This document shows, in pieces, positions 32,481 to 41,045 of a stretch of 64,000 bases of DNA. The notes under the pieces were generated by a model, which ran no database searches, was not told the origin of the DNA, and saw only the letters and a program-made list of their open reading frames with translations. Source of the stretch: Actinomycetota bacterium (GTDB taxonomy: Bacteria > Actinomycetota > Actinomycetes > Actinomycetales > Microbacteriaceae); NCBI GenBank assembly GCA_020160915.1, contig JAIUPK010000003.1, positions 1-64,000 of the forward strand, written 5' to 3'. Positions within the stretch are counted from its first letter, which is position 1. Every line of letters begins with the position of its first letter. A program made the translations under genes and the position numbers.

Positions 32481-33410
32481 CTAACCGTTGCTCGACACCT
32501 CGGCCGAGTTGAACGTCGACGACTTCTTGGAGAACGTCTCGATGCGCTCCTCGGGGGTCATCGCCTCGATCTGCGCCCAGGCTCCCGCCGGGAATCCAGA
32601 CACTTCGGTCGTCGCGCCGATGGGCACGATCGAGTGCACGAGCTGCTTCTCGTAGACGTGCACGATGTTCACCGACTGACCGAAGTCGACGCCCGACAGC
32701 AGCCGGTCCTCCGCGCTCAGATCCAGCGTGTAGCAGGTGGCCGACGCCACCGACACCGGGATGCCCGCGAAGGTCGAGTGCGTCGAGTAGTGCAGGTGCC
32801 CCGCCAGTATGCCGCGCACGTCGGACCCCTCGAGTACCGCCGCCAGCTTGTGCTGGTCGAACAGCTCGAGCATGCCCATCGCCTCGAGCAGCGGCGTGGG
32901 GATCGGCGGGTGGTGCACCGCGAGCAGGGTGCCGTGCGGGGCCGGGCTGGAGAGCACGTCGGCGAGCCAGTCGAGCTGATCGTCGGTGACCTCGCCGTGG
33001 TGATAGCCGGGCACGGTCGTGTCGAAGGAGATGATGCGCAGTCCGTTGATGTCGTAGACGCGGTCCTGCGGCGCGTCCGATTCCTGATCGAACAGCAGTC
33101 GGGAGTAGTCACCACGTTCGTCGTGATTGCCCATCACCCAGATCACCTGGGCGTTCATGCGGGCGGCGGCGGGTTCGACGAGTTCGCGCAGGCGCAGGTA
33201 GGCGTCCGGCTCACCGAGGTCGGCCAGGTCACCGGTGAAGACGATCGCCTCCGGCTTGGCGATGGATCGCTCCAGCTGGGCGAGCGCCTGGGCCAAGTGG
33301 TCGATCGTGTTCACTTTGCCGTACAGCGGGCGACCGCCGGCCAGCAGGTGGGTGTCGCTGAAGTGAGCGATTGTGTGGGACGGGGCTGGGTACTGGCCGA
33401 GTTGGATCAC
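32481..33410 (-). CDS. Class III cyclic-nucleotide phosphodiesterase (metallophosphoesterase)
   Basis: 309 residues with the full metallophosphoesterase set: FSDTHLL (DxH), FTGDLADLGE (GD), VMGNHDERGD (GNHD), AVHHPPIPT and GHLHYSTHS (GHxH). The C-terminal lid (about residues 205-309) and the overall length resemble M. tuberculosis Rv0805 (CpdA), a cAMP phosphodiesterase; the substrate here is inferred. It lies downstream of the LAXTG protein gene with a 32-bp gap. Confidence 0.88.
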   Translation of the reverse strand: MIQLGQYPAPSHTIAHFSDTHLLAGGRPLYGKVNTIDHLAQALAQLERSIAKPEAIVFTGDLADLGEPDAYLRLRELVEPAAARMNAQVIWVMGNHDERGDYSRLLFDQESDAPQDRVYDINGLRIISFDTTVPGYHHGEVTDDQLDWLADVLSSPAPHGTLLAVHHPPIPTPLLEAMGMLELFDQHKLAAVLEGSDVRGILAGHLHYSTHSTFAGIPVSVASATCYTLDLSAEDRLLSGVDFGQSVNIVHVYEKQLVHSIVPIGATTEVSGFPAGAWAQIEAMTPEERIETFSKKSSTFNSAEVSSNG

Positions 33411-33442
33411 TCGGCCAGCCTACGGCCGACCGTGGTCGCGGG

Positions 33443-34369
33443 CTAGGACTCCGAGCGGGTGCGGCGGCGGGACACCGCGAACAACATCGCGCCGAGACCC
33501 GCAAGCACTGCACCGACGCCCAGCGGGGCGATGGCGTTGGCGCCCGTCGCGGCGAGCGCGGCGACCGTGTAGCGAAGGACAACCCGGCCACTGCCGCCCA
33601 CACCATTGAAATCAGGGATGCTACTCGGGGCACCCGCGACGTAGAACACGCTCGCACCCTGACCGGTTCCCGTGAGGTCCACGTCGGGAGTGAGCGAAGC
33701 GGGTGCCCGGAGCACACGCCCGCCCGCGCCGAGGGGAGCGTCCAACGACGCGAAGATCGCCGGGACAGGGTCGCCGTTGGTGTCTACGTCGCCATTGAGG
33801 GGGTTGACCGCCGGAATGAAGTCGACCTCACAATCGGCGAAGACGTTGACGATGCCACCAGCACCGCTGCCGTTGCCCACGTAGACGCTGAAGTCGCTGT
33901 TGATGACGCAGTAGTCGCCGACGAAGCCGCCGGCGAAGCCACCCGGTGCGGTGGTGGTAGACCCGGCGGTCACCGAACTGTCCTCCCCGTCGGTGGGCTC
34001 ATCACCCGAGACCCCGCCATCGCCCACGACTATGGTCGTCATGGATCCGGCTGCGGCGGAGGTCAGGTCGGCGTAGATCACGTCGCCGCCGCTGCCCGAG
34101 TACCCGGCCGAGCTCCCGTCGGCGTACGCGCCGCCACCGCCACCAGCGATCACCGCATACAGGCTGGTCAGCCCCGCGGGAACGGTCCAGTTGGAGGTGC
34201 CGACCGGGAAGTCGAGCTGGCAGACGCCATCGGTCTTGGTGAGCGTCGCACCCGCGGGAGCGTCGCCGCAACCCTCGACCGGGGGAAGCGCGCTGGCCGG
34301 AGAGACCACTCCCATGGCGGCCAGTCCCAGTGCGCCGACGCCGGCGAATCCCCACACACGAGCAGTCAT
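33443..34369 (-). CDS. Cell-wall-anchored glycine-rich protein with LAXTG sorting signal
   Basis: 308 residues. A signal peptide (VWGFAGVGALGLAAMGVVSP, then ASA before LPP) precedes a Gly-rich domain of the kind found in bacterial surface proteins (YAVIAGGGGGAYADGSSAGY). The C-terminus is LAATGANAIAPLGVG, hydrophobic helix, then SRRRTRSES: a sortase class E (LAXTG) signal, hydrophobic segment and basic tail. It should be exported and covalently linked to peptidoglycan. Its ATG overlaps the stop of an AMP-ligase gene (ATGA), an unusual partner for a surface protein. Confidence 0.85.
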   Translation of the reverse strand: MTARVWGFAGVGALGLAAMGVVSPASALPPVEGCGDAPAGATLTKTDGVCQLDFPVGTSNWTVPAGLTSLYAVIAGGGGGAYADGSSAGYSGSGGDVIYADLTSAAAGSMTTIVVGDGGVSGDEPTDGEDSSVTAGSTTTAPGGFAGGFVGDYCVINSDFSVYVGNGSGAGGIVNVFADCEVDFIPAVNPLNGDVDTNGDPVPAIFASLDAPLGAGGRVLRAPASLTPDVDLTGTGQGASVFYVAGAPSSIPDFNGVGGSGRVVLRYTVAALAATGANAIAPLGVGAVLAGLGAMLFAVSRRRTRSES

Positions 34370-35799
34370 TGCTTGTCCCCATTAATCAGTTCGGCGAGCG
34401 ACGTTCGCACCACCTTACCAAGGTGATTGCGCGGGATACCATCGACCCTCAGGAGCGCCCTGATCTCGAGATTGGGCAGGAGCCCGCGCACCCGTTCGAG
34501 CACGATGGCGGGGTCGACGGGGTGGCGGGACTGGAAGGCGATTCCGATCGAGGTTGCGCCAGCGGCATCCCGGAACTGGAAGCTCGCACAGTCGGTGAAC
34601 AGGTCGAGCTCGCGCATCCAGAGGTCGAGTTCGGCCAGGTTGAACTTGGCGCCGCCGGCGTTTACGAGGTCGTCGGCGCGCCCGGAGATGAGGAGGCGAC
34701 CGTCAGCGTCGAGCACCCCGAGATCGCCCGGGTAGAACCAGCCATCGCGGAACGAGTTGTTGGCGTCGGGACCGGCCCGCCAGTAGCGGTCGGGCGTGAA
34801 GGCCGCCCGGTAGCGGATCGCCCCGAGGTCACCTGCCGGGGCTGGCTGCCCGACCTCGTCGACGACCTGCACCTCGGAGCCGTCGACGACCGTACCCACG
34901 GCGTTCGGGGCCGACGGGTCGAAGATGCCCCGGGTGACGGTGCCGACCTCCGTCGACCCGTAGAGGTAGAGGGGCGTGCAGCCGAGCGCGCTCTCGCATC
35001 GGCGGGCCACGCTGGGCGTGAGCAGGCTGCCCGCGACCTCCACGACCTCGACGGCGAGGTCGCCCAGCCCGACGCTGACCGCCTCCGCGGCATCGACCAG
35101 GTTCTCGAGCCGCGCGGGCGAGGTCTTGATCGAGCGGATGCCGTGCTCGCGCAGCAGGGCAAGGTTGGCCGGACCATCTCCGGGCACGAAGTACGGGCGA
35201 CCGTTCATCACGGTCCACGCGAAGGTCTGGAACCCTGACACCGTGTCGAGGCCGAGCAGGCACATGAACGGATCACGCGGCATCCAGTTGGTGCGGGCGG
35301 ATGCTGTGCGCGCCAGCAGGGAGGCGACCGTGAACTCGACCCCCTTCGGCGAGCCGGTGGTGCCGCTGGAGAAGACGATGCGGCAGGGGTCGGAGTCCCC
35401 GAGTTCGGCAGCCTCGACGCGCGCGTTGACCGAGCCGAGCGAGACCATGAATTCGGCGCCCACGTCGATGGTCCGGGCCGCGACCCGGATCGAGCGAGGA
35501 CGATCGCCCAGCAGGAAGTCGATCTCGTCGGCGTAGGCCCGCATCACGGCTTCGCTGCCGTGCAGCGAGACCGCACCTTCGTGAAGCAGCGCGAGCAGCA
35601 GGAGCGCCTCGAGCTCCGGGCGGGCGCGGATCGCCACGACGCTGCCGGAGCGGATGCCGTCTTTGCGCAGTCGGGCGGCTATCCGTCGCACCGAGTCCGC
35701 GAGCTCGGCGTAGGTCATCGTGAGCTCGGTCGACACAATGGCCGGGGCATCCGGGGTCACGTCGGCCCAGTGGAGCACGAGCTGGGCGGGGTTGGTCAT
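34366..35799 (-). CDS. AMP-dependent acyl/aryl-CoA ligase-like enzyme
   Basis: 477-residue adenylate-forming enzyme. Motifs: FSSGTTGSPKGVEFT (phosphate loop), LYLYGSTEVGTVT, FYPGDLGVLDADGRLLISGR (hinge Asp) and the C-terminal catalytic lysine in RNHLGKVVRTSL. It is shorter than a typical fatty acyl-CoA synthetase (about 500-560) but complete in motifs. Start ATG 35799 overlaps the DUF998 stop (ATGA); a longer frame to 36015 lies inside that gene. The next gene, a wall-anchored protein, overlaps by 4 nt. The carboxylate substrate cannot be predicted. Confidence 0.88.
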   Translation of the reverse strand: MTNPAQLVLHWADVTPDAPAIVSTELTMTYAELADSVRRIAARLRKDGIRSGSVVAIRARPELEALLLLALLHEGAVSLHGSEAVMRAYADEIDFLLGDRPRSIRVAARTIDVGAEFMVSLGSVNARVEAAELGDSDPCRIVFSSGTTGSPKGVEFTVASLLARTASARTNWMPRDPFMCLLGLDTVSGFQTFAWTVMNGRPYFVPGDGPANLALLREHGIRSIKTSPARLENLVDAAEAVSVGLGDLAVEVVEVAGSLLTPSVARRCESALGCTPLYLYGSTEVGTVTRGIFDPSAPNAVGTVVDGSEVQVVDEVGQPAPAGDLGAIRYRAAFTPDRYWRAGPDANNSFRDGWFYPGDLGVLDADGRLLISGRADDLVNAGGAKFNLAELDLWMRELDLFTDCASFQFRDAAGATSIGIAFQSRHPVDPAIVLERVRGLLPNLEIRALLRVDGIPRNHLGKVVRTSLAELINGDKQ

Positions 35800-36431
35800 G
35801 CCTGCCGCCCGACGCTCGCCTGTCGCCGAGGCCGTTCGTGCAGCCAGAGCCCGAGCACGACAACGAGCGGCCAGATGCTCTCGACGTTCGCGGCCACGCG
35901 CTCGATCACGCCGATGTAGCCGAGGGCGGGGCTCGCCCACACTGCAAGGAACCAGAAGCAGAACACCGCCATGAGCCCCGTGCCGAGGATCGCGCCGACC
36001 GGCCGGATGATCCACGGGTAGCGCTCGGGCACCCCGGTGCTGCGGCGCATGCCGAGCACAGGCCAGATGGCCAGCAGGATGAAGCCCGCGATCGCACTCC
36101 AGCGGTGCTCGACGCTCGTGCCCGCCACCGTCGGCAGTGGGAACAGCGCGACCGCGAACGTGGCGACGGATGCGGCCATGAGCGCGACGCGGCCCGGCCA
36201 GCCGACCCCGGTCGCGAAGATGCCCGTCACGCCGTGACTGACGGCGGTGAGCATGAAGGCGACGGTCATGAACACGCGGGTGGGGGCATCCCCCGCGGCG
36301 AGCTCACTGATGGTCTGGGTGACCGGGTTGTACTCGGGCCACAGGGCGCCGGCGACGATGGTGCCCCCGATGAAGAACACTGGCGCGAGGGCCGCCGAGA
36401 TCAGCGCCGGACGGCGGACGAGTGCACCCAT
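35796..36431 (-). CDS. DUF998 membrane protein
   Basis: 211 residues with about six transmembrane segments. The N-terminal PEYNPVTQTISELAAGDAPT is the recognisable DUF998 signature after the first helix. Function unknown. First of three genes joined by 4-nt overlaps; 35 bp after dprA, so it may read through from the competence genes. Confidence 0.85.
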   Translation of the reverse strand: MGALVRRPALISAALAPVFFIGGTIVAGALWPEYNPVTQTISELAAGDAPTRVFMTVAFMLTAVSHGVTGIFATGVGWPGRVALMAASVATFAVALFPLPTVAGTSVEHRWSAIAGFILLAIWPVLGMRRSTGVPERYPWIIRPVGAILGTGLMAVFCFWFLAVWASPALGYIGVIERVAANVESIWPLVVVLGLWLHERPRRQASVGRQA

Positions 36432-36466
36432 GCGGCAAGGCTAGCGCGACGGATGCCACGCGCCGC

Positions 36467-37678
36467 TCACTCGGCTTTGCGCTCGACTTTGAGCCACCCC
36501 CGTTCCCGCTCCCCCACCGCGCCGGTCAATTCCAGCTGACCCAGGAGCGCCTGCACCTCGGCGATGGACAGGCCCGCCCGGGCCGCGATGTCGGATGCGA
36601 CCCTGGGTGCGCGCGTGCTCATCGCGTCGAGCAGTCGGGTGCCTTCGGCGAAGCCGCCGACGCGAGAGTCCGCCGCCACTAGGGCCTCCAAGGGCGCCAG
36701 CTCGGCCATCTCGTCAGCCGTTGTGACGCAGATCGCCGCGCCCTCCCGCATCAGGCGGTGGCATCCGGATGAAGCCGAACTCGTCACGGGCCCGGGCACT
36801 GCACCCACGGGTCGGCCGAGGGAACCCGCGTGGTGCGCGGTGTTGAGCGAACCCGAGCGCCAGCCCGCCTCCACCACCACCGTCGCGAGACTTGCTGCGG
36901 CTATGAGTCGATTGCGTTGGAGGAAGCGCCACTTGGTGGGCGGAGAACCCGGCGGAAGCTCCGAAACCACGGCACCCGACTCAACGATGCGCGTGAGCAG
37001 AGCATCGTGGCCGGAGGGATAGAAACGATCGACCCCACCCGCCAGAAAGGCGACGGTGTGGCCCTTGCTGGCGAGCGCGGCCCGGTGGGCCATCCCGTCT
37101 ATGCCGTAGGCGGCGCCAGAGACGATTGCATACCCCCGGTCGACGAGACCGGCGGAACTCTCCATTGTCACGTGCTCCCCGTAGCCGGTCGCGGCCCGAG
37201 CTCCGACGAGGGCGATCGACCTCGTGAGGGCACGAAGCGCCGTCGTGGTACCGCGCGTCCAGAGGGCGAGCGGCGCGTGGATCTGCAAGTCATCGAGGCC
37301 CGCGGGCCAGAGTTCGTCCGCGGGGATGCGCAATGCAGCTCCCACCCGCGACGCCTGCCGCAGTGCGATGAGGGCGGCGCCGGAGTTGAGCCGCGGCATC
37401 CAGCGGTCGAGCGCCTGCTGCAGGTCGTCCTCGGTCGCGGCCCCGTTGGCTCCCAACTCGGCGAGCAGTCTCTCAGCCGACCACCGCTCGACGACGGCGG
37501 CGAGCGCTCGTGGCGCGCCGATGGCATCGATCACCAGCCCTGCAACCCCGTCGCCGGGCTCAGCGATACCTGACCAGGTGGCGCGGGCGAATCGCTCCTC
37601 GATGGCGTCCCGGTGCAGGTCGCGACCCGCGACCGCGCGGACCAGCTCGGCGACCTCGGCCTCTTTCAATCCGAACAT
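36467..37678 (-). CDS. dprA: DNA-processing protein DprA
   Basis: Loads RecA on incoming single-stranded DNA during transformation. 403 residues: N-terminal helical region, Rossmann-like DprA core (SIALVGARAATGYGEHVTME, YAIVSGAAYGIDGMAHRAAL, LAGGVDRFYPSGH, RNRLIAAASLATVVVEAGWR, SGSLNTA), and a C-terminal winged helix (DIAARAGLSIAEVQALLGQL). ATG 37678 follows the comM stop by 2 nt; longer in-frame starts run into comM. Confidence 0.95.
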   Translation of the reverse strand: MFGLKEAEVAELVRAVAGRDLHRDAIEERFARATWSGIAEPGDGVAGLVIDAIGAPRALAAVVERWSAERLLAELGANGAATEDDLQQALDRWMPRLNSGAALIALRQASRVGAALRIPADELWPAGLDDLQIHAPLALWTRGTTTALRALTRSIALVGARAATGYGEHVTMESSAGLVDRGYAIVSGAAYGIDGMAHRAALASKGHTVAFLAGGVDRFYPSGHDALLTRIVESGAVVSELPPGSPPTKWRFLQRNRLIAAASLATVVVEAGWRSGSLNTAHHAGSLGRPVGAVPGPVTSSASSGCHRLMREGAAICVTTADEMAELAPLEALVAADSRVGGFAEGTRLLDAMSTRAPRVASDIAARAGLSIAEVQALLGQLELTGAVGERERGWLKVERKAE

Positions 37679-37680
37679 GC

Positions 37681-39213
37681 TCAATTCGACATCGCCCTCC
37701 TCAGGTACAGCGCCTGCCCGAGTTGGGCGGCGTTCGGGCTGGTGTCGCCCGCGAGATCCGCGATCGTCCAGGCCAGCCGCAGCACGCGGTCGTAGCCGCG
37801 CATGGTGATCCCGCCCCGCTCGAGGGCACGATCGATGGATGCCGTCACCGCGGGCGCCAGTCGCACCCCCGGCCCGCGCAACCACGCACCCGGCACCTGT
37901 GAATTCAGTTGCCAGGGTGTGTTCACCAATCGCTCGGCAGCGGCCGCCCGCGCGACCGAGACCCTCGCTCGCGCGGCCGCCGACGACACCCCTCGAGCCT
38001 CGTGGGCGAGGCGCAGTTGCGCCGCCGTGATGCGCTGCACCCGCAGCTGGATGTCGATGCGATCCAGCAACGGACCCGACAGTCGCCCGACGTACCGTCG
38101 GCGCGCGGCGGGTGGGCACGTGCATTCGGAGTCCCGTGCGCCGTACTGCCCGCACGGGCACGGGTTCGCTGCCATGACCAGCTGGAATCGCCCGGGAAAG
38201 GTGGCCACCGCGTTCGCACGATGGATCGTGATGAGCCCAGACTCCAGCGGCTGGCGCAACGCGTCGAGTACCGACGGGCTGAACTCGGGCGCCTCATCGA
38301 GGAAGAGCACACCGTCGGATGCCCGCGCCGCCGCACCGGGGCGGATCTGCCCGCTGCCCCCGCCGACCAGCGCGGCGGCGCTGGCTGTGTGGTGGGGCGC
38401 CTCGAACGGTGGGCGACGAACGAGCGATCGCCCCACCGACATCCCCGCGAGGGATCGGATCGAACTGACCTCCAGGGCGGCGCGGGCGCTCAGGTCGGGC
38501 AGGAGCCCCGGCAGGCGGGCCGCGAGCATCGTCTTACCTGCGCCGGGCGGACCCAGCAGGAAGACGTGGTGCCCGCCGGCCGCCGCGACAATCATCGCCT
38601 CGACGGCGTCGGGGTTGCCGATCACGTCACCGAGGTCACCCTCGTCGTCATCGGGGTCGCCCGCCGAAGCGCGGAGAATCGGCTCGACGATCTCGGGCTC
38701 GAACTCTCCGCCGTGCCAGATCGCTGCTTCGCGCAGTGATGCGACCGGGATGACGCGCACACCGGGCACGAGCGCCGCTTCATCCGCATTGCCGGTCGGA
38801 ACCATCACGCTCTCGAAGCCCGCCCTCGACGCCGCGAGCACCGCGGGAAGCACGCCGTTGATCGGTCGGAGCCGCCCGTCGAGACCGAGCTCTCCCAGAT
38901 GCAGAACTCCCCCGATCGACTCGGAGCTCACGGTGCCCGCCGCCGCGAGCGCCGCGAGCGCGATCGCCAGGTCGAATCCCGAGCCGTGCTTGGGCAGCGC
39001 GGCGGGCGACAGGTTCACAGTGATCTTGCGATTGGGCAGCCCGCAGCCGGAGTTGATCGCGGCGGCACGCACGCGGTCTTTGGCCTCGCCCAGAGCCGCA
39101 TCCGGAAGACCGATGAGCACGAACGCCGGAAGGTTGCTTGAGAGGTCGGCTTCGATCTCCACGATCTCGCCGGTGAGCCCCAGAAGGGAGACGGCGTAGG
39201 TGCGCCCCAGCAT
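37681..39213 (-). CDS. comM: ComM/YifB-family Mg-chelatase-like AAA+ ATPase
   Basis: 510 residues. An N-terminal Lon-protease-like domain (ALPKHGSGFDLAIALAALAA) precedes the AAA+ module: Walker A LLGPPGAGKTMLAARLPGLL, Walker B VLFLDEAPEF, and the zinc-like segment NPCPCGQYGARDSECTCPP. ComM is a branch-migration helicase in natural transformation. The ATG at 39213 shares its A with the yraN stop (TGATG). Confidence 0.94.
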   Translation of the reverse strand: MLGRTYAVSLLGLTGEIVEIEADLSSNLPAFVLIGLPDAALGEAKDRVRAAAINSGCGLPNRKITVNLSPAALPKHGSGFDLAIALAALAAAGTVSSESIGGVLHLGELGLDGRLRPINGVLPAVLAASRAGFESVMVPTGNADEAALVPGVRVIPVASLREAAIWHGGEFEPEIVEPILRASAGDPDDDEGDLGDVIGNPDAVEAMIVAAAGGHHVFLLGPPGAGKTMLAARLPGLLPDLSARAALEVSSIRSLAGMSVGRSLVRRPPFEAPHHTASAAALVGGGSGQIRPGAAARASDGVLFLDEAPEFSPSVLDALRQPLESGLITIHRANAVATFPGRFQLVMAANPCPCGQYGARDSECTCPPAARRRYVGRLSGPLLDRIDIQLRVQRITAAQLRLAHEARGVSSAAARARVSVARAAAAERLVNTPWQLNSQVPGAWLRGPGVRLAPAVTASIDRALERGGITMRGYDRVLRLAWTIADLAGDTSPNAAQLGQALYLRRAMSN

Positions 39214-39569
39214 CAGAAGACCCGCTCGAGGTGCTCGACCTCGACGTCGCCGACGCGCGGCGCGATCACGGCGATCGCGTCGATGCGGATCGTGTCGTGC
39301 CCGCCCGGATGCGCATCGCACCACGCCGCGGCGAGCCGCCGCAGTCGGGCGAGCTTGACCGGCGTGATCGATTCGAGTGGATGCCCGAACGCCACGCTCG
39401 ACCGCGTCTTGACCTCCACGAACACGAGCTCACCCCCATCGCGGGCGATGACGTCGATCTCCCCCTGCGGGCACCGCCAGTTGCGCTCGACGATCGCCAA
39501 CCCACGCGAGGCGAGATAGCGCGCCGCGATCTCCTCACCCCGTCGCCCGAGCGCGTCTTTCGCTGCCAT
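39213..39569 (-). CDS. yraN: YraN/UPF0102 endonuclease-like protein
   Basis: 118 residues with a PD-(D/E)xK nuclease fold: GEEIAARYLASRGLAIVERN, then CPQGEIDVIARDGGELVFVE and VKTRSSVAFGHPLESI, with Asp, Glu and Lys in the expected spacing. The family is found beside comM and rnhB in many bacteria; the biochemical role is unresolved. Confidence 0.93.
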   Translation of the reverse strand: MAAKDALGRRGEEIAARYLASRGLAIVERNWRCPQGEIDVIARDGGELVFVEVKTRSSVAFGHPLESITPVKLARLRRLAAAWCDAHPGGHDTIRIDAIAVIAPRVGDVEVEHLERVF

Positions 39570-39655
39570 GGGTCAAGCGTCGTGGGCGGGGCATCCGGTC
39601 CACCGTGCCCGGCGGCGATCTGTCGACCCGTGCCATTGCTCAGCGTTGTGGAGGA

Positions 39656-39835
39656 TCAGGACGACGCGACCCGGCGGCCCGCACTGCGCGGAGCCGCGGC
39701 ATCCGTGACGTAGCTCATCAACTCGCGCTCGCTCGAGAAGTAGCGCTCATCGCGCACACCGTAGCGGTCGATCATGCGCGTGCGCCACAGGGTGTCGGTC
39801 AGTCGTTCGATGCTGAGTTCGGTGGTGATGTCCAC
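39656..39835 (-). CDS. Small hypothetical protein
   Basis: 59 residues starting with GTG at 39835, preceded at proper distance by GGGAGGAG. The middle is hydrophilic and helical (ELSIERLTDTLWRTRMIDRY, then VRDERYFSSERELMSYVTDA) with a short basic C-terminus. An in-frame ATG 11 codons upstream is less likely because the ribosome binding site favours GTG. No known domain; possibly a real short orphan gene. Confidence 0.55.
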   Translation of the reverse strand: MDITTELSIERLTDTLWRTRMIDRYGVRDERYFSSERELMSYVTDAAAPRSAGRRVASS

Positions 39836-39904
39836 GGATGCTCCTCCCGGCCACCGCGCAGCCGTCACCGAGAAGACCCGCGGATGCCGCGATCCTTATG
39901 AACC

Positions 39905-40156
39905 TCACTCGTACGAGCGCAGCAGCTCCCAGTCATCGCCGCGCCGACGGATATCGAACATGCGGGACACCTCGTTGTCGTCGGTGCCCTGGAAGCGCCA
40001 TCCGACGATGTCGAGCGGGTGGGTGAGCACCGTCATCTCGTCTTCAAGGCGGGTGGGGGTGTCGGTCACGCGGTAGTGGACGCCCGCGCAGACGAGCCCG
40101 TAGGGCACGCCGCCCTCGAACCAGACGGTGACGCGGGTGCCGTGCAGAACCGTCAT
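39905..40156 (-). CDS. Small DUF6504-like hypothetical protein
   Basis: 83 residues, beta-rich: RVTVWFEGGVPYGLVCAGVH, YRVTDTPTRLED, and a C-terminal MFDIRRRGDDWELLRSYE. The last strand pair (FDIRR..G.WEL.R) resembles DUF6504, a small actinobacterial family; assignment tentative. It lies 69 bp from the start of the preceding short gene and is divergent from the padR operon. Confidence 0.65.
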   Translation of the reverse strand: MTVLHGTRVTVWFEGGVPYGLVCAGVHYRVTDTPTRLEDEMTVLTHPLDIVGWRFQGTDDNEVSRMFDIRRRGDDWELLRSYE

Positions 40157-40239
40157 GGTGTGCTCCGATCAATCGAACTGATGTTCGAATGTAACGCCGC
40201 TACCCGCGACACGCCAAACGAATTCCAGAAGGTCGCTAT

Positions 40240-40298
40240 TCAGTGTTGCTATCTACCGGTACTTGGTCTTACTATCTACTGGTAGTCAGCAACACTGA
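40240..40298. promoter_or_regulatory. Large inverted repeat upstream of padR (operator)
   Basis: Arms 40240-40261 and 40277-40298 (22 bp, 19 paired) surround a 15-nt centre. Left arm starts TCAGTGTTGCT and ends CTACCGGTA; the right arm mirrors it. A direct copy CTATCTACYGGTA also occurs at 40249 and 40273. Position 35 bp before the padR ATG suggests autoregulation of padR and the ABC exporter operon. Confidence 0.7.
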
Positions 40299-40333
40299 TT
40301 AGCGGCATCATCCGGAAGCGACGAAAGGCACAC

Positions 40334-40675
40334 ATGAGTAAGCAGATGACCGAGATGCTCAAGGGCATCCTCGAGGGCATCGTCCTCGCCGTGCTCGCCA
40401 CCCGCCCCGCGTACGGCTACGACGTCACCGCGCGGCTGCGCGAACAAGGCTTCACCGACCTTGTCGAGGGAACCGTCTATGCGCTGCTCATCCGCATCGA
40501 GCAGCGGGGGTTCGTCGACGTCGAGAAGGTGCCATCGGAGAAGGGCCCGCCGCGCAAGGTGTACACGCTCAACGCCCTCGGGCGCGAACAGCTCGACGAA
40601 TTCTGGAGGACCTGGAGCTTCCTCTCGGAACACATTGGCCAGCTCCGCACCGAATTGACAGAAGGAGACAACTGA
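40334..40675 (+). CDS. PadR-family transcriptional regulator
   Basis: 113 residues: winged helix with LKGILEGIVLAVLATRPAYG (helix 1), YDVTARLREQGFTDLVEGTV, YALLIRIEQRGFVDVEKVPS and a wing at PPRKVYTLNALGREQL, then a short dimerisation helix. It is first of a four-gene operon with DUF1048 and a DrrAB-type ABC exporter, the standard context of PadR drug sensors. Ribosome binding site GAAAGG upstream. Confidence 0.93.
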   Translation: MSKQMTEMLKGILEGIVLAVLATRPAYGYDVTARLREQGFTDLVEGTVYALLIRIEQRGFVDVEKVPSEKGPPRKVYTLNALGREQLDEFWRTWSFLSEHIGQLRTELTEGDN

Positions 40676-40676
40676 C

Positions 40677-41045
40677 ATGGTTGCCAAGTGGATCGAGGCC
40701 ATCACCGGGCCTCTCGAACAGAAGAAGCAGTACAAGCGCGACAAGGCGCGCATCGATGGGCTTCCTGAGCCCTATGCGACGGCCGCTAAGGCGATGCATC
40801 GGTACTTCATGTACTACGGCGGCATCACCGACGGCGACACCCTCATCACGATGGTCGGCGACCTCGCCGACCTCTGGGAGCGCGCCGCAACCGACGGCAC
40901 CCCCGTGCGCGAGATCGTCGGCGACGACCCGGTCGAGTTCGCCGAGACCTTCGCGCAGGCGTACTCGGGCACCCACTGGATCGACAAGGAGCGCGCCCGT
41001 CTGACCGCCGCGATCGAGGATGCGGAGAGGGCGGAGAACAAGTGA
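40677..41045 (+). CDS. DUF1048-family protein
   Basis: 122 residues, mainly helical (WIEAITGPLEQKKQYKRDKA, RIDGLPEPYATAAKAMHRYF). DUF1048 proteins are regularly encoded between PadR regulators and ABC transporters. Function unknown. Starts 1 bp after the padR stop; its end overlaps the ATPase start (GTGA). Confidence 0.87.
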   Translation: MVAKWIEAITGPLEQKKQYKRDKARIDGLPEPYATAAKAMHRYFMYYGGITDGDTLITMVGDLADLWERAATDGTPVREIVGDDPVEFAETFAQAYSGTHWIDKERARLTAAIEDAERAENK

